Below are positions 11,969-23,412 of a stretch of 64,000 nt of DNA, piece after piece. The DNA is from Isoetes taiwanensis. Its lineage: Eukaryota > Streptophyta > Lycopodiopsida > Isoetales > Isoetaceae. The DNA is taken from contig JAJEKV010000002.1 in NCBI GenBank assembly GCA_021234155.1, positions 38,739,841 through 38,803,840 of the forward strand. The letters run 5' to 3'. The position numbers and the translations under genes are program-made. Position 1 is the stretch's first letter. Every line of letters begins with the position of its first letter. The notes under the pieces are model-generated. The model did not search any database and had not been told where the DNA came from. It worked only from the letters and a program-made list of their open reading frames with translations.

Positions 11969-13550
11969 GAAAATGTGGCCACGAGTTTTGCACAATTACA
12001 ACACCTATTCATAATTCAGATTCCATTACATTTGCAAATGCCTTTTACAAATTTTTTATTGAAGAAAAAAGGTTTATATAAAAAATAAGATTTTTATGAG
12101 ATGTTCTTTCGTATCAAACCATTGTATATAAAATCTAATTCACTAAAAATAGATAAAGAAGTGAAGCAGTAGAGAGAGAATGTCAATTGTTTCTGTGCTC
12201 AAAACTTGAGCTACAGAGGTCAGATTCATATGATCTTGGGCTCTTTGGAAAGCTTATAGAGAGCTTTCTATTGGCATATGATTTGACTCCGATCTTTTAA
12301 GATAGATACCTGCTTTTTGTATTTTTCAATTCGGATATTTTTTTGCAAAGTGCATGCCATGCAGATTTGATGGTAATATGGTTTTTATCATAACTTTTGA
12401 ATTCAGACTCCCTTCTGAGTGTTTTTTATTGCGTTAGAAATCTCTCTCCGACTCATATTTAATTAAGTTTTCTGGGCAAAAATAGTAGATTGCTGGGCAG
12501 ATTTGGTACGATACCCCACTAGTTGATTCTCTGCCAACGGATCATTTTGGTCATGTTCTTTAACCTGCATCACTGTAGTGCAGTAAGCTTTTATGAAGAT
12601 ATTGAAGAGATGATGTTATCATGGTCGCGTTTTGTATTCGAAAAAAAAATGAAACTTTTTGTTTTGGTGTGTGATGGGATTTATGCAATATATAATGGTT
12701 TATATGTTATTCATGATTTTGCCAATGTTCATGATTTTGCCAATGTTTTTTGAATTTTATTCTTTTCTCAAACCAGAAAAACAACATCTCCCATAACACA
12801 CCAAAACAAAAAGTACGCAGGCGAGTGGAAAGCATTCTTGTAAGCGTATAGCATAGGATAGCGATCCTCTGTTTCCTACCACGATGAAAATGGCGTGCAT
12901 GAGCAAGCATGTTTTGATTGTTTAGTACAATGCAATTTTTCATTTCTGTTTGTCGCTGCTTTTTTTTTTCTCCCTTCTCATGCTGCTCTATAATTTTCAG
13001 AGCTGCATCCTTTTTCTGCCATGTGTCTCTTTCTAGACACATCTGCACGAGCATCACAATGTAGACTGTCCTGTCAACTTTCTAATGCCTCGGCATCAGA
13101 GTGCACCCCAATAACAATGCTTGTTGTGTGAAGAATACTGCTAGTGTCTAATCTCGATGCAACAGCTGAGCTACTCTTAGGCGAGCATCCTTCCTCATCT
13201 AATCAAACACCAGAGGAAGAGATCCTAGCATATCCTACCTGCATGATGATGCGCTCCCTGCCATCCTGGTCTACTTCTGCAAAAAACTGGAAGATATAGA
13301 TCCGAAAATCCGGATTTGCTAATTTAGAAACCCATGTGCAGATCCGGTCGCACATCGCCACGCAGCTTGGCAACACGGAAGGGGCATGCCTCCGTCGCCA
13401 AGATTGTAGTTCGTCCACAGATGTAGCGCTAAAAAAGGGAAACATAATGAATGCAAAAAAGGGAAAAAAAATGCGGTCATGACTTTTTTGGAATTCCGCT
13501 TTAAACACAAGTGGAAGAATAATTACAAAACTCTGATGCCCACAAAAGTG
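11969..13550. other. Spacer with short repeats, no gene seen
   Basis: No protein similarity recognised on either strand. Contains an 18-bp direct duplication (tcatgattttgccaatgt, 12711-12746) inside a larger inverted repeat (12655-12812), and otherwise AT-rich unique-looking sequence. The piece 11969-12060 is the right part of the tandem unit interrupted by the solo LTR. Confidence 0.5.
12655..12812. repeat. Inverted repeat, ~27-bp arms
   Basis: The left arm starting ctttttgttttggtgtgtga at 12655 is repeated in reverse complement at about 12786-12812 with one or two mismatches, leaving a loop of about 100 bp that contains the 18-bp direct duplication. It could be a decayed MITE or a chance hairpin; no TSD was found. 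Confidence 0.5.
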
Positions 13551-14075
13551 GATTGAAGAGCTCAGAAGCCTTGCTATTCATCATCGGGTGTGCAAAAGAA
13601 TTAAATAAAATAGGAGCTCAGAAGCCTTGCTATTCATCTGTGTGCATGTGTGCATATGGGTTGGCATGTGGCCATGCCTCAAAGGCAGTAAAGAATCAAA
13701 TAAAAATAGGAGCTCAGAAGCCTTGCAAAAGAATTAAATATTGCTATTCATCATCGAGTGTGCAAAAGAATTAAATAAAATAGGAGCTCAGAAGCCTTGC
13801 TATTCATCTGTGTGCATGTTGCAGATGGGTTGACATGTGGCCATGCCTCAAAGGCAGTAAAGAATTAAATAAAAATAGGAGCTCAGAAGCCTTGCAAAAG
13901 AATTAAATAAAATAGGAGCTCATGGGTTGACATGTGACCATGGCTCAAAGGCAGTAAAGAATTAAATAAAAATAGAAGCTCAGAAGCCTTGCAAAAGAAT
14001 TAAATAAAAAAGAAGCTCAGAAGCCTTGCTATTCATCCGTGTGCAGATGGGTTGGCATGTGGCCATGCCTCAAAG
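13551..14075. repeat. Degenerate tandem array, unit about 100 bp
   Basis: The block 'aggagctcagaagccttgc' recurs near 13612, 13708, 13782, 13877 and, shortened or changed, near 13911, 13972 and 14008. It is joined to a second block ('gggttggcatgtggccatgcc' and 'aaaggcagtaaagaattaaat') in full or partial units. Units differ by internal deletions, so this is an irregular minisatellite. A short stretch with a tRNA-like B box follows at 14080-14160. Confidence 0.7.
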
Positions 14076-14209
14076 GCATTTCATCACTGCTCATCAGGTT
14101 TTGAACCTGAGACCTTGTAGTACACAGCCACGGTTTTTTACTAGTACAGCAACGCAGATGATGCTGAGTAATATATATTTTATTATCTATCTCGAATATT
14201 AAAAACTTG

Positions 14210-16210
14210 TAATTCCAGCCACGAGTTTGAGGAAAGGGCGAAAGATTATGCTGCAGGAGCTCATTCGCGGAAGCGGCGGAAGGAAACTTCTTCAACTTGC
14301 AAGACCTTCCCCTCGACCATTTTCCTCTACCGTGGAATTGGTTGAATTACAACAAGCCTTCTGCAAGCTCTCACAACCGGACCTCTATACCTGGAACACA
14401 ATCATTCATGTCCATGCCCATAATGGAGAAGGTGAGATGGCTATTCATATATATAACACTCTGAGTTACAACAGCACGAAACCCAACAGGTTTACATTGT
14501 CTAGCATTTTGAAAGCATGTGGAAATATCCATGCTCTAGAGCAGGGGAGAATCATTCACGAGCAACTTATTGATTATGGCTTGTTCTCTGATCTTGTTGT
14601 GGGCACTGCTCTTCTTGATATGTATGCCAGATGTGAGTGCTTGCAGGCAGCTCGTAATATTTTCGAGGGATTGGAAAAGCAAGATGTTATATCTTGGAGT
14701 GCAATGATTGCAGCATATGCGCGCCATGGCTATGGATTCAATGCTTTACAATGCTTTGAGAATATGCTCCATAGTTGCATACAACCTAGCAATTGAAAGC
14801 ATGTACTAGTATATGCTCCTTAGAGCAGGGCAGACGCATTCATGAACAACTGTTTAAGAGAAGATTTCAATATGACATCGTTGTGGGGAGTACACTTGTT
14901 GATATGTATGCTAAATGTGAAAGTACAGAAGAGGCACGAGATGTCTTTGATAGATTATCTGATCAGGACATAGTAGCTTGGAATGCAATAATTTTTGGGT
15001 ATGCCCAGCATGGGGAAGGCTGTGCTGCACTTGAGTGTTCAAAATCTGCAAAACCAGGGATTAAAGATAGACAGAGTCACGTATTTGAGTATCATGAAAG
15101 CTTGGTAGAGGCACATAGAGTGTTCAACAAGTTGCCTGTTCGCGATGTCTTGTCTTGGGATTCATTAATTTCAGGGTATGCTCAAATAGGTGAGGCCACC
15201 CTAGTGATGCTGTGTTTTGCAGAAATGCAGCATTATGGAATTAGACCAGATGATGTAATATGTACTACTGTTCTTATACTATCTTATCTATCTTATGGCA
15301 TTATGTCGTGTTGGCCTGCTGGAGGAGGCCCTTCAGCATTATAAAGGCATGGTAGAATATCATGGTATACAACCTGATGTATGCCAATGCATTGTTGATC
15401 TTTTGGGGCAAGAAGGATATGTGCGGGAAGCAGAAGCCTTGTTGAAAGGTACAGGGAAACCTGATATTTGTCAATGGGTAAGTCTTCTTAGTGCTTGTAA
15501 CACCCACATTGACTTGGAGCTAGCAAAGCGGTGCTTCGATGCCATTATTCAATTAGATCCTCATTGTGTTCAAGCACATGTCCTTATGTCAAACATTTAT
15601 GCTGGAGAACAAGTAGGGATGAACTTGAACAATGGATAGGCTTGAAGATAAAAGGGCACAAATAATAATTCTTGAGTGCTTATTATTTTTGGAATTCCCC
15701 ACAGGCAACAATTCAGTAGGGAGTGTACTGAAAGAAATAATCATGAAGAGGTCTCTGCAGTTTGCCTATTGATGGGTGGAATCTATGTGAATTAACAGAT
15801 CCAGAATTTTGGACGCTCTTTCCAATTGGAACTTAATTTTCTGGAAGTAGAAACACACCATTTTACGAAAACAAAGCTCTAATCTCCTTCATTGTCTGAC
15901 AGTTGCAGATACATTTTCTGCAGCATTTTGCAACTATTCTATCCTCAGGTACGTTTTTCTTTCATCTTCTATCATTTATGAAGAATGATATGCTATGACA
16001 TACAGAGCATCACACATATCATTGCCATGCAGATAGCCTCTAAATTCAGAAAAAAATACTCAGCAGTTCACACCCAATCTTTGGTTAAAGAACTGAAAAG
16101 AGGAAATGTTGTTTTGCCCTGGATTAGGCAATGCCATATCTTCTTTTTCTAGGGAGGTTCTTCTACTTATCACTTTGAACAATAGCGGAGGAGAGGATGG
16201 CATGATGGCA
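14210..16210 (+). repeat. Segmental duplication, copy 1 (inverted partner 44205-46338)
   Basis: Starting at 'gtaattccagccacgag' (14210), through the PPR sequence and about 570 bp of 3' flank to the 'gaacaatagcggagg' block near 16190, this stretch matches 46338-44205 on the other strand at high identity. Because flanking noncoding DNA is included, this is a DNA-level duplication, not a retrocopy. Copy 1 is the degraded one. Confidence 0.88.
14248..15639 (+). pseudogene. PPR protein pseudogene (PLS class)
   Basis: Same protein as the open copy at 44784-46298 but broken. From the ATG at 14248 it reads SQPDLYTWNTIIHVHAHNG, then L, S and P type PPR motifs (ALEQGRIIHEQL, LLDMYARCECLQAARNIF, DVISWSAMIAAYARHGYG). 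Against the open copy it shows: a ~20-bp deletion at 14795 that shifts the frame; a 2-bp deletion near 15040; a deletion of about 125 bp at 15102, where the open copy has AAGCTTG at both edges, pointing to a microhomology deletion; a 19-bp insertion near 15280; and a 6-bp in-frame deletion near 15387. It ends with the same GEQVGMNLNNG tail. Not functional. Confidence 0.9.
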
Positions 16211-16364
16211 TTACCAAGTTGGTCAAACTCTGCCCTTATTATCTGCCAGCATGAAATAGGCTGCTTTTTTCAAAGTATAAGACACAATCCACATTTGGAT
16301 CCAAGGTATAGGTAAAGAGGAACCTATCCAGAGGTATTTCATCTTTCAATACTCTTGGGGATGC

Positions 16365-16420
16365 GAGGGAAAGGGAAAAAGGGGAAGGGGAAAGGGGAGG
16401 GAAGGGGAGGGAGAAGGGGG
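16365..16420 (+). repeat. Pure-purine G-run tract
   Basis: Fifty-six consecutive purines with about nine runs of three or more G, followed by an A-rich stretch. Such a tract can in principle form G-quadruplex or triplex structures. No function is implied by its position in a spacer. Confidence 0.6.
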
Positions 16421-16429
16421 TTAAAAAAA

Positions 16430-17050
16430 AGTAAAAAAAGTAAAAAATAAAAAAATTGATATAGCAGTACTTGATGACTGATACATGCATGTTTATTCAT
16501 CGGAAGATTGGTTAATCGGTGCAAATCTTTGCTAAACTTCGTTAACAAACATAAATAGAGAGCCCTTGTGAAAGAGGATGCTATTAAGGTGGTGTGCAAT
16601 GGTAGAAATAGATGACTTATCTCTAACGGTCAAGTTCCCATGTTTTATGCACAACACTATCACTGATAATATCAGCCAATTCCTGGCAATACAGTGTTGC
16701 TTGATTTACCTTCTGTCTGACATCAGGCTTTATATGCTGCAGACCACAGCCTTTGATGTTCTATGAACACGTGAATCACAGTAGTGGTTCTATTACAGTG
16801 CAGTATATAGAGGATTCTCCTTGATCTTATAATTTCAATTTGAGAACACAAGTTAAACACTTAACAGAAGAATATAACTTCGACAATGGAGTTAATCAAC
16901 AGAAGAAAATAGTATTCACTTCGACAGTGGAATTTATCAACAATATTGAATTGATATAATTGACACGAACACAATAATAATAACACTGGCATTACAAAAG
17001 AGTTAGGGAAAATGCTTACAAATGCATTTTATGAAAACATGGAGGTTCAA
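16430..17050. other. Spacer, no gene seen
   Basis: AT-rich, only short open frames without recognisable similarity. A direct pair of 'acttcgacaatggagttaatcaaca'-like blocks lies near 16875-16945. Confidence 0.45.
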
Positions 17051-17054
17051 ATCA

Positions 17055-17420
17055 TGCCCATCCAGGATCTCCGGATGCGCTATGCTGAGTTGGTCAGGCC
17101 TGGCCAGCCGCTACATGTGACATTGAGCACGGCTTCCGTACGAATGCTGGGATCACACCTTCAAGAGGTTACGGACATGCGAGATCAGCTATGTCCTCGG
17201 GCACACACTTGACATGTATATATACATTTATTTCATGATGATGTATACTTGTACAGTTTGACAGCATTCTTATTACTGCCACGGTTTTTCCCTCGAAAAC
17301 CCTTCGGAGCGGGGTTTTTTTTAACTCGGACGGTAATAAGTTTGTTGCGCCCCTTCTGGGTCCCATAGACCGATTGGTCTCAGTGCATGATAAAAATCAT
17401 TCATTCTTTCTTTCTTTTTT
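17055..17420 (+). mobile_element. 5'-truncated LINE, 3' end only
   Basis: Encodes the last ~50 residues of a LINE ORF2 (RYAELVRPGQPLH, GSHLQEVTD, stop at about 17212), homologous to the C-terminus at 37920-38040 on the minus strand. The 3' UTR then carries the same features as that copy: a CCCTCGAAAACCCTTCGG box, a T-rich run, and 'gggtcccatagaccgattggtct'. It ends in an ATTC/TTTC simple-sequence tail (17390-17420) rather than poly-A. Confidence 0.75.
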
Positions 17421-17623
17421 ATCAAAACATTGGTGTATTGTTGTTGTTGGCAAAACATGATTAGACACACAATTGGAGTAAACATAACCATCCGGTATGT
17501 CAATCGGGAGGATAGTTAAGAATAAAAGATTTGTTCTTCTATTCATCTAGATAGACCACACCTGCCGAATTCATACGAGATGGATTGAATCTAGGTGCAT
17601 TGAATGCATTGTATCCATAAAAG

Positions 17624-17838
17624 CGTGTAGGGACACTTCACACTTATAAATTGCCCAGTATTTGTGGTTGTATCCCACCTTGTTTGCTTCAAGGTAAACA
17701 TTGCCTATATATGCGACACGCCTGGTACAGAACGTGTAGGGATACTTCACACTTATAAATTGCCCAGTATTTGTAGTTGTATCCCACCTTGTTTGCTTCA
17801 AGGTAAACATTGTCTATATTTGTAACACGCCTGGTACA
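17624..17838. repeat. Tandem duplication, 109-bp unit, two copies
   Basis: 17624-17732 and 17733-17838 are near-identical, starting 'cgtgtaggga' and ending 'cctggtacag'. On the minus strand each copy reads YIGNVYLEANKVGYNHKYW or a close variant, so it may be a duplicated exon piece of an unrecognised gene. I cannot name the family. Confidence 0.75.
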
Positions 17839-18851
17839 GGCCTATTTTCTTATTTATGTTTTCTTATGGGTTTTTTTTTTTCTTTTTTTTTTTAACATTG
17901 GTTGTGAGCCGCTGATGGGCAGTATATTCGTGGCATTCTTCCAGATCCACGGGTATTAACATTTTGCCAGAAAAATGGCATAACAAATCCTATAGTCTCA
18001 ATTACAATACCAAGGTATGCAACTCATGCATTGCTACTCTGTTCTTCCCCGTCTTTCCGGAAATCGTGCTTAAACAGAACAACTTAGCTCTGTCAAAAGG
18101 GTTTCGGGGCTTATCGTAAACATCACTACACTTGGAAATCGGGATTTTCCATTGAAATCTGAGTTCGAATCAAGAGATTTTCCACGGAAATGGCAGGAAG
18201 GGAGAACCTTCGAGCAAGGAAAAACTGGATACACCTGTTGTGCCAATGCCAATGGCAATTTGAACCCACCCATTGGAGAAGGATGTTTCAACCTACCGAT
18301 TCTTAGATAGCCTAAACAGAATCAAACCGGTCTATCTTGGATTCTTAATCGGCAGACCATCAAACAAACCTGTGCTGCACCTGAATTTCCAGCCTTGCAT
18401 CTCTGCAAAAATGGTCAGGAAAAAGCGCTGGAGGAATCGAACCTCCATTTTGCACCAGTACTCTCAACAAGCCGCCCATGCCTCTCTCTTTCAGTATTTT
18501 CAACTGCCATCTGCACCACAGACATCTCCATCAGCATATTTCTATCCCTTATTGCCTTGTTTCTATCCCTTGTCGGCCCTATTATGCCTGGAATCCGACT
18601 TGATTTGTGCAGACAACAATCGGATTGTTGCAGCCGCTTAAAGCTTGCTCAACCGGATTGTTGCGTGCTGTCCAATCTGTATGCCAAATAGACAATGCCC
18701 ATGCGTGCATTCGATGCCTTCTATCCTCGTATCATGCCCAGAAACGCCCAAAAAACACATCCACAGTCCAATTTGGATTATCTACCTCTAACAGCCAAGA
18801 AGCACCTCAATCAACTAAAAAATACGCTTCGCATATGGTTTTCCATATAAT

Positions 18852-19040
18852 ACAAAGGCAAAATCTTGGCCAAACCATGCCAAAAATACCGTCCGACAAA
18901 TACCAAACAAAAATATTAAACTTAAATCTTGGCTAAACCATGCCAGAAATACCGCCTGCAAAAACCATACAAAAATATTAAGCTTAAATCTTGGTCAAAC
19001 CATGCCAGAAATACCGCCCGCAAATACCAAACAAAAATAT
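18852..19040. repeat. Tandem repeat, ~62-bp unit, three copies
   Basis: Three successive copies of a unit containing 'aaatcttgg', 'aaaccatgcca', 'aataccg' and 'caaaaatatta', with a few substitutions each. No coding capacity. Confidence 0.75.
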
Positions 19041-19266
19041 TGCAAGCTTAATAACATATACTAACGTTTAAACAAGTCTTGTTGTCAACCAGGACATGTA
19101 TATATATATACCCCATTTATGTCATAATAGTTTTTATCTCAGTTGCTCATCCCTACTAAAGTGCCATATTGCTCCTCTGACATGGAACCCATCACACACT
19201 CTAGGTATGGCTCCTCTCTGCTTGGTGAATGGTTTGTTTCTTTGGCTTTGCGTCACTTGATATTTT

Positions 19267-19861
19267 TGTTTGGGGTCTGGGTTCGGGAACTCCTGCAAGA
19301 CAGCCCTCTGTGAGGACCCTTGGATCTAACAGGAGAATCCGGGGGGACTATGTCACGCGGGATTTGCAAGAAAAGAACAAGAAGAAGAAAACGGAACAGA
19401 AAAGAACAATGAGAGGAAAATGATATGCTTCCTTGATATCACTGATGAACATACATGAGCTCTCACAATTGAGAGAAGACTGAAAAGAGACAAGACTCAA
19501 AACTCATCTAGCCCTCATATGCTAGCTCTACTCATATATATAGTACAATGGCCTCTGGCCCAATATAGACACTCGGACTGATCTCGGTGCCGACTCCTGG
19601 AAGGAGGCCTGATTTGCAGTAATGTTGGCGGTGCCTCTTGAAATGCCTAGAATCACGCTGACGCTGACACGGGCGGTGACGGGTCATCACTTGTCTGAGC
19701 GGCGCCTCTTGTTGACGGACGCAGGCTTTGACTGCGTGGTCTGCTGCTTGGTCTTCTGCTGAGCCTTTGATGGCTGACCCATGCCTGTCTGTGGATCCTT
19801 GAGCTTGACCTGGTCCGTCGTATGCATGAATAGTCCTGAACCAGGAGGCACAGGACTAACA
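19267..19861 (-). repeat. G1 3' LTR
   Basis: 595 bp; on the plus strand it reads TGTTTGGGG...GACTAACA, so TG...CA ends in both orientations. A TATATATA box near 19533-19541 on the minus strand is a plausible promoter. The last ~175 bp of the extra ORF (stop at 19687) extend into this LTR. Confidence 0.95.
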
Positions 19862-22800
19862 CTCCCCCCCACCAAATGACACTCAGTCTGAAGAAAAGGA
19901 GGAAGTGCTTCCGAAGGCGGGAAACCAGCAGTCGGAAAGTGATCCTCACGGGAATGAGGTCGGGCGCCATTATGGTAATGAGCAATGAGGTCCTGGCGTG
20001 TTTGAAGAGCGTCAGGGGTGTTGAGCCCTAGGGCAGGATGGGCCTCAATGAGGAAGTGAGAGCGCACCATGTCTTCCAGGGCAGCATGGGCAGCCGAAGG
20101 AACAAACTGGCACTCCATGAGAAGGCAAGTTTGAAGACCGAAGGCACTGACGCTGGCATTCGGATTGCAGTGAAAGATTGGACGCTGCCTATTTAAAGAG
20201 CTGACCAGGATGCATTTGAGAGCAGCACAGAAACCTGCTTGATGGTGTACTGAAGGATCTGGTGAGGTGGCGGCATTCTGCAAGAAGGTGTCAAGACCAT
20301 TAAGAGCATCAGCAGGCTTTTGCCAGCCACGCTCATTACCGATGTAAATCCAATTTTCAGTAGTGTCCAAAGTGGCATTATCCTCCCAATTGGAGCGTCT
20401 GACAAATCGGGGATCCCACCGGAGATCCGTGGAGATCTGAGGCGGAGTCGACCCAGCGTGGCCATCCATGACCTGCGTCCAAAAGGGAAGACGCCAATCA
20501 GAAGAAAGGAACCGTGGGCGGGGAGGGGCTCCTAAGGAAGCATATGGAGAGGGAATCATGCCCGTGTGCGTGGGTTGCAGAGCCATGTCCCTGAATGCTT
20601 GAACAAGATTTTGATCAAGAGCACGACACCAATGGTCCCATTCTGAAGTAGAGAGTAATTGATAGACAGGAGGATTGACCCAACCCGTGGGAATGGTCTT
20701 GCTTTCCAGAAGGCCACGGAGTTGATTGTAGCCTCCCAAGTGCTGCATATAAATCTGAGCAAACTCAAGATCATCAGGGTGCTTCAGATTTTTGTTTACC
20801 TGTTCCAACGTTTCAACCTGCCACAGAGGTAAGTGCTGAGCCAATTCAGGCATGTACTCTTGTTCAAAAGTCTGAGACTGAGCAGGATCCTGGAAATATT
20901 TGTTGGTTGGTGATAATAACCAAGCAGCATTTGAGTTGCCTTGAAAAACACGATGGGCCTCATCCCGGAATTTATCCGGAGATCCGCCGGTGTAGAAGTC
21001 ATGAAAAACATAAGCCATGGGCTGAACAACTTCGGAAGATGACTAATTCGGGATCTTCAACCGTGAGTCGAAAGCAAAGACTAAGAGTGCACAAAATAAA
21101 CCCTTGTCTTCTATAGAAAGATCCGCCAAATTCGAAGGAAGTCCATACTTTTGAGTGGTCGTTGATGAACATTGCCATTGGCGCGCACCATTTCAAAAGA
21201 AAGAGGTGCCGTCGGGCCACCACATAGTCAAGATAGCTGGAAGGAGTAGAGAAGTCCACCGGGATGTTGGTGGCAATGTCAAGATATCCCTCCTGTTTGG
21301 TTTGGGCCTCCTCAGCAGATTGAACTGCTTGCTGGAGCTGATGTTCAAGGTCACGGATCCGATGCTCTTTTTCTAACAAAAGACGGGACTGATCACGGAC
21401 CCGTTTTCCAGGAAGCGTGGCATGTGAAGAGGATTGCCCCGGGGTATGGAGGCGAAGCGTGGCAATCTCCGCGTCATCGATGACCTTTTGTTTCTGAGCC
21501 TCCAAAAGCTGAGTCTGGAGGGATGTTAACTGATTGGTGAGCGTGGAAAGCTGAGCTTCAAGGGAGGTGAGTCGAGCTTCACGCTCAGTGAGATTTTGAA
21601 CTTGAGTGCTGTAATTGTCACAAAGCTCTGAGTACAAGGTGTCTAGCTTAGCAATGTGTTTCTCCTTGTCACTCAGAAGGGTATCTTTGGACTTGTTCTG
21701 TTCCAATAAGTCCTGAATTTCAGTTTGGAGCTGCGCCTGCTGATCTGTAAGTAGGCGGGTCTGATCCTGAGCACTGGTGAGATCTATACGGGCCTGTAAT
21801 AGAGCCGCGTGCTTTTCTTGAAGTTGGGCTTCCAGGGTTTGAACATGGGCAGTGGCAGCTTGAAGGTCTCTTTGAACAGCATCGGAAGCCTCCAGGGACG
21901 CCTGAACACCAGTCATGAGAGCCTCCTGGGACGCATGGAGCTGCAAGGCAGCGGCTTGAACATCTTGCTGGAATTTGTACAGGAGCTGTCGAGGATGGGG
22001 AGGCGCAGGGCCCTGTTGCTGCCTTGTCTGAGATTGTTGAGAGGCATGACGGGAATTGGAAGGCGTGGCCTCAGAGGAAGAAGAGGAGACAGTGACATGC
22101 GTGGTCTGATGTTGAACAGGACGAGGGGAGGTTTGGCGTGAAGGTACAGCTTGTTGAGTTGGACGCTGGGAATGCAGAGAGCGCTGAGTGGAGGTATGGG
22201 AAGTGGAAGGGCTCTCAAGAACTGAAAGATAATGACGAATGAGGGCCTGAAGATGGCCACCCACGGAAATTTCAGAGACAGAGGAGGGGGTAGCCCGAAT
22301 GCGGTCTACTTCTTGAAGAAGACGGTAGAATAAAAGCTGAGGCCAATCGACATGCAGAGTGGAGTGAATGGCAGTGATGACCATATTATAAAACGGCTTA
22401 TTGATGTGGGTGTTCTTAATGGAATGCCCAAGCAATTTTCGCCACAGAAACTTCACAAAAGTCTCATGAGGTTTGGCAATATTTGTGAGGCGATGCTGGT
22501 TGGCTTGATAAGCAATAGCGCCAAACTGAGTGACGTCCATGTCCTGTAAAGCAGCCCAAGAGACAGAAGGTTTTTGCAAAGGGATGTGGAATACCTCAGA
22601 AATCAAATGCTGAGTAAGTAAAATGGTGGTGCCATCGACCACCGTAGCAAATCCTTCCGGGCTGTTGACGATGTGTGCGATGAACTGCTGCAATTGCGCT
22701 GGATTTGGGGCCGGGAGCTCCATTTGTGAAAATTCGTAAAGCTTGTGGCGTTCCGCCACTTCCCGACTCGGACCAACAAGGGCCTCTCGAAAGGTGGGCG

Positions 22801-22879
22801 TCGAGAAAGACACAGACCCGAAAAGAGTCGCATCCCTTGGAGCAGAAGCTTGAAGTGTAGAAAGTTTGGGGGCAGCCAT
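19687..22879 (-). pseudogene. G1 extra ORF downstream of integrase: coiled-coil protein, split by frameshift and stop
   Basis: Two long open stretches on the sense strand of G1. The first (22879-20999, ATG at 22879) has an N-terminal globular part (VVDGTTILLTQHLISEVF, then a WPQLLFYRLLQEVDRIRA segment), a Ser/Thr/Gln-rich linker and a long coiled coil (about residues 310-520, many Leu/Gln/Glu heptads). The second (21018-19687, ATG at 21018) has Trp- and Pro-rich sequence and a basic C-terminus (NKRRRSDK) lying inside the LTR. Comparison with G2 shows that a frameshift near 21210 and a TAG near 21042 split one ancestral protein of about 1,050 residues. It sits where some plant gypsy lineages carry an env-like or extra ORF, but no signal peptide or membrane segment is visible. 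Function unknown. Confidence 0.8.
19862..19875 (-). promoter_or_regulatory. G1 polypurine tract
   Basis: On the minus strand GGTGGGGGGGAG directly precedes the 3' LTR, the usual primer for plus-strand DNA synthesis. Confidence 0.8.
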
Positions 22880-23412
22880 GGCGAAAAAGCGTCGGAATAG
22901 AAGGAACTGTTTGAAGAAGGCGGAGAGCAGAGAACAAAAGACGAAGGCGCAGAGAGACGAAAAGGTTTAGGGCGCGCAAAGGTGGGCGAAGGGGCATGAT
23001 AAGGGCGAAGCTGCAACCGTTGACGGTGCCAGGTGTCGAAAGATGCCAAGGAGGCGATTTGAGAGGCAAAAATGTGGCTAAGTCCCTAAACAACAAATGG
23101 AGAAGGAATGAACGGTGGAGATGAGGCGTGAGAGAATGATGGGATGTGACAGGTGGGCAAAGGACACACATTAATGTCCGACGGGCGTGAAAAGAAGAAA
23201 TGGCATTCAATGCTGGCAACTCGAAGTGGGATATCATTAAAAGGAATGTGTCAGAAGGTACCATGGCTAGATATGCGGCGGGAGAAAAGATTCTCATTTT
23301 AGAAACAGCCTTGCATTGCAAACACGTTGGCGATTTATGTGATTGGTCCACGTCGACAAGGAGTTCCTCAGTTGGCTATATAAGACGAACCGGGAGTAAA
23401 CGAAGGCATCCG

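Noticed and set aside
12523-13057. Short frames in the 12.5-13 kb spacer
   Set aside because: Explained by the inverted repeat and direct duplication; low complexity and no similarity.
18427-18450. tRNA-like T arm (GGTTCGATTCC on the minus strand)
   Set aside because: A perfect T stem and loop is present, but the matching 5' acceptor strand, D arm and anticodon arm could not be found within 90 bp.
22603-23351. 251- and 148-codon minus-strand frames upstream of the G1 extra ORF
   Set aside because: They overlap the N-terminus of the extra ORF in another frame and are not conserved as open frames in G2 in a convincing way.
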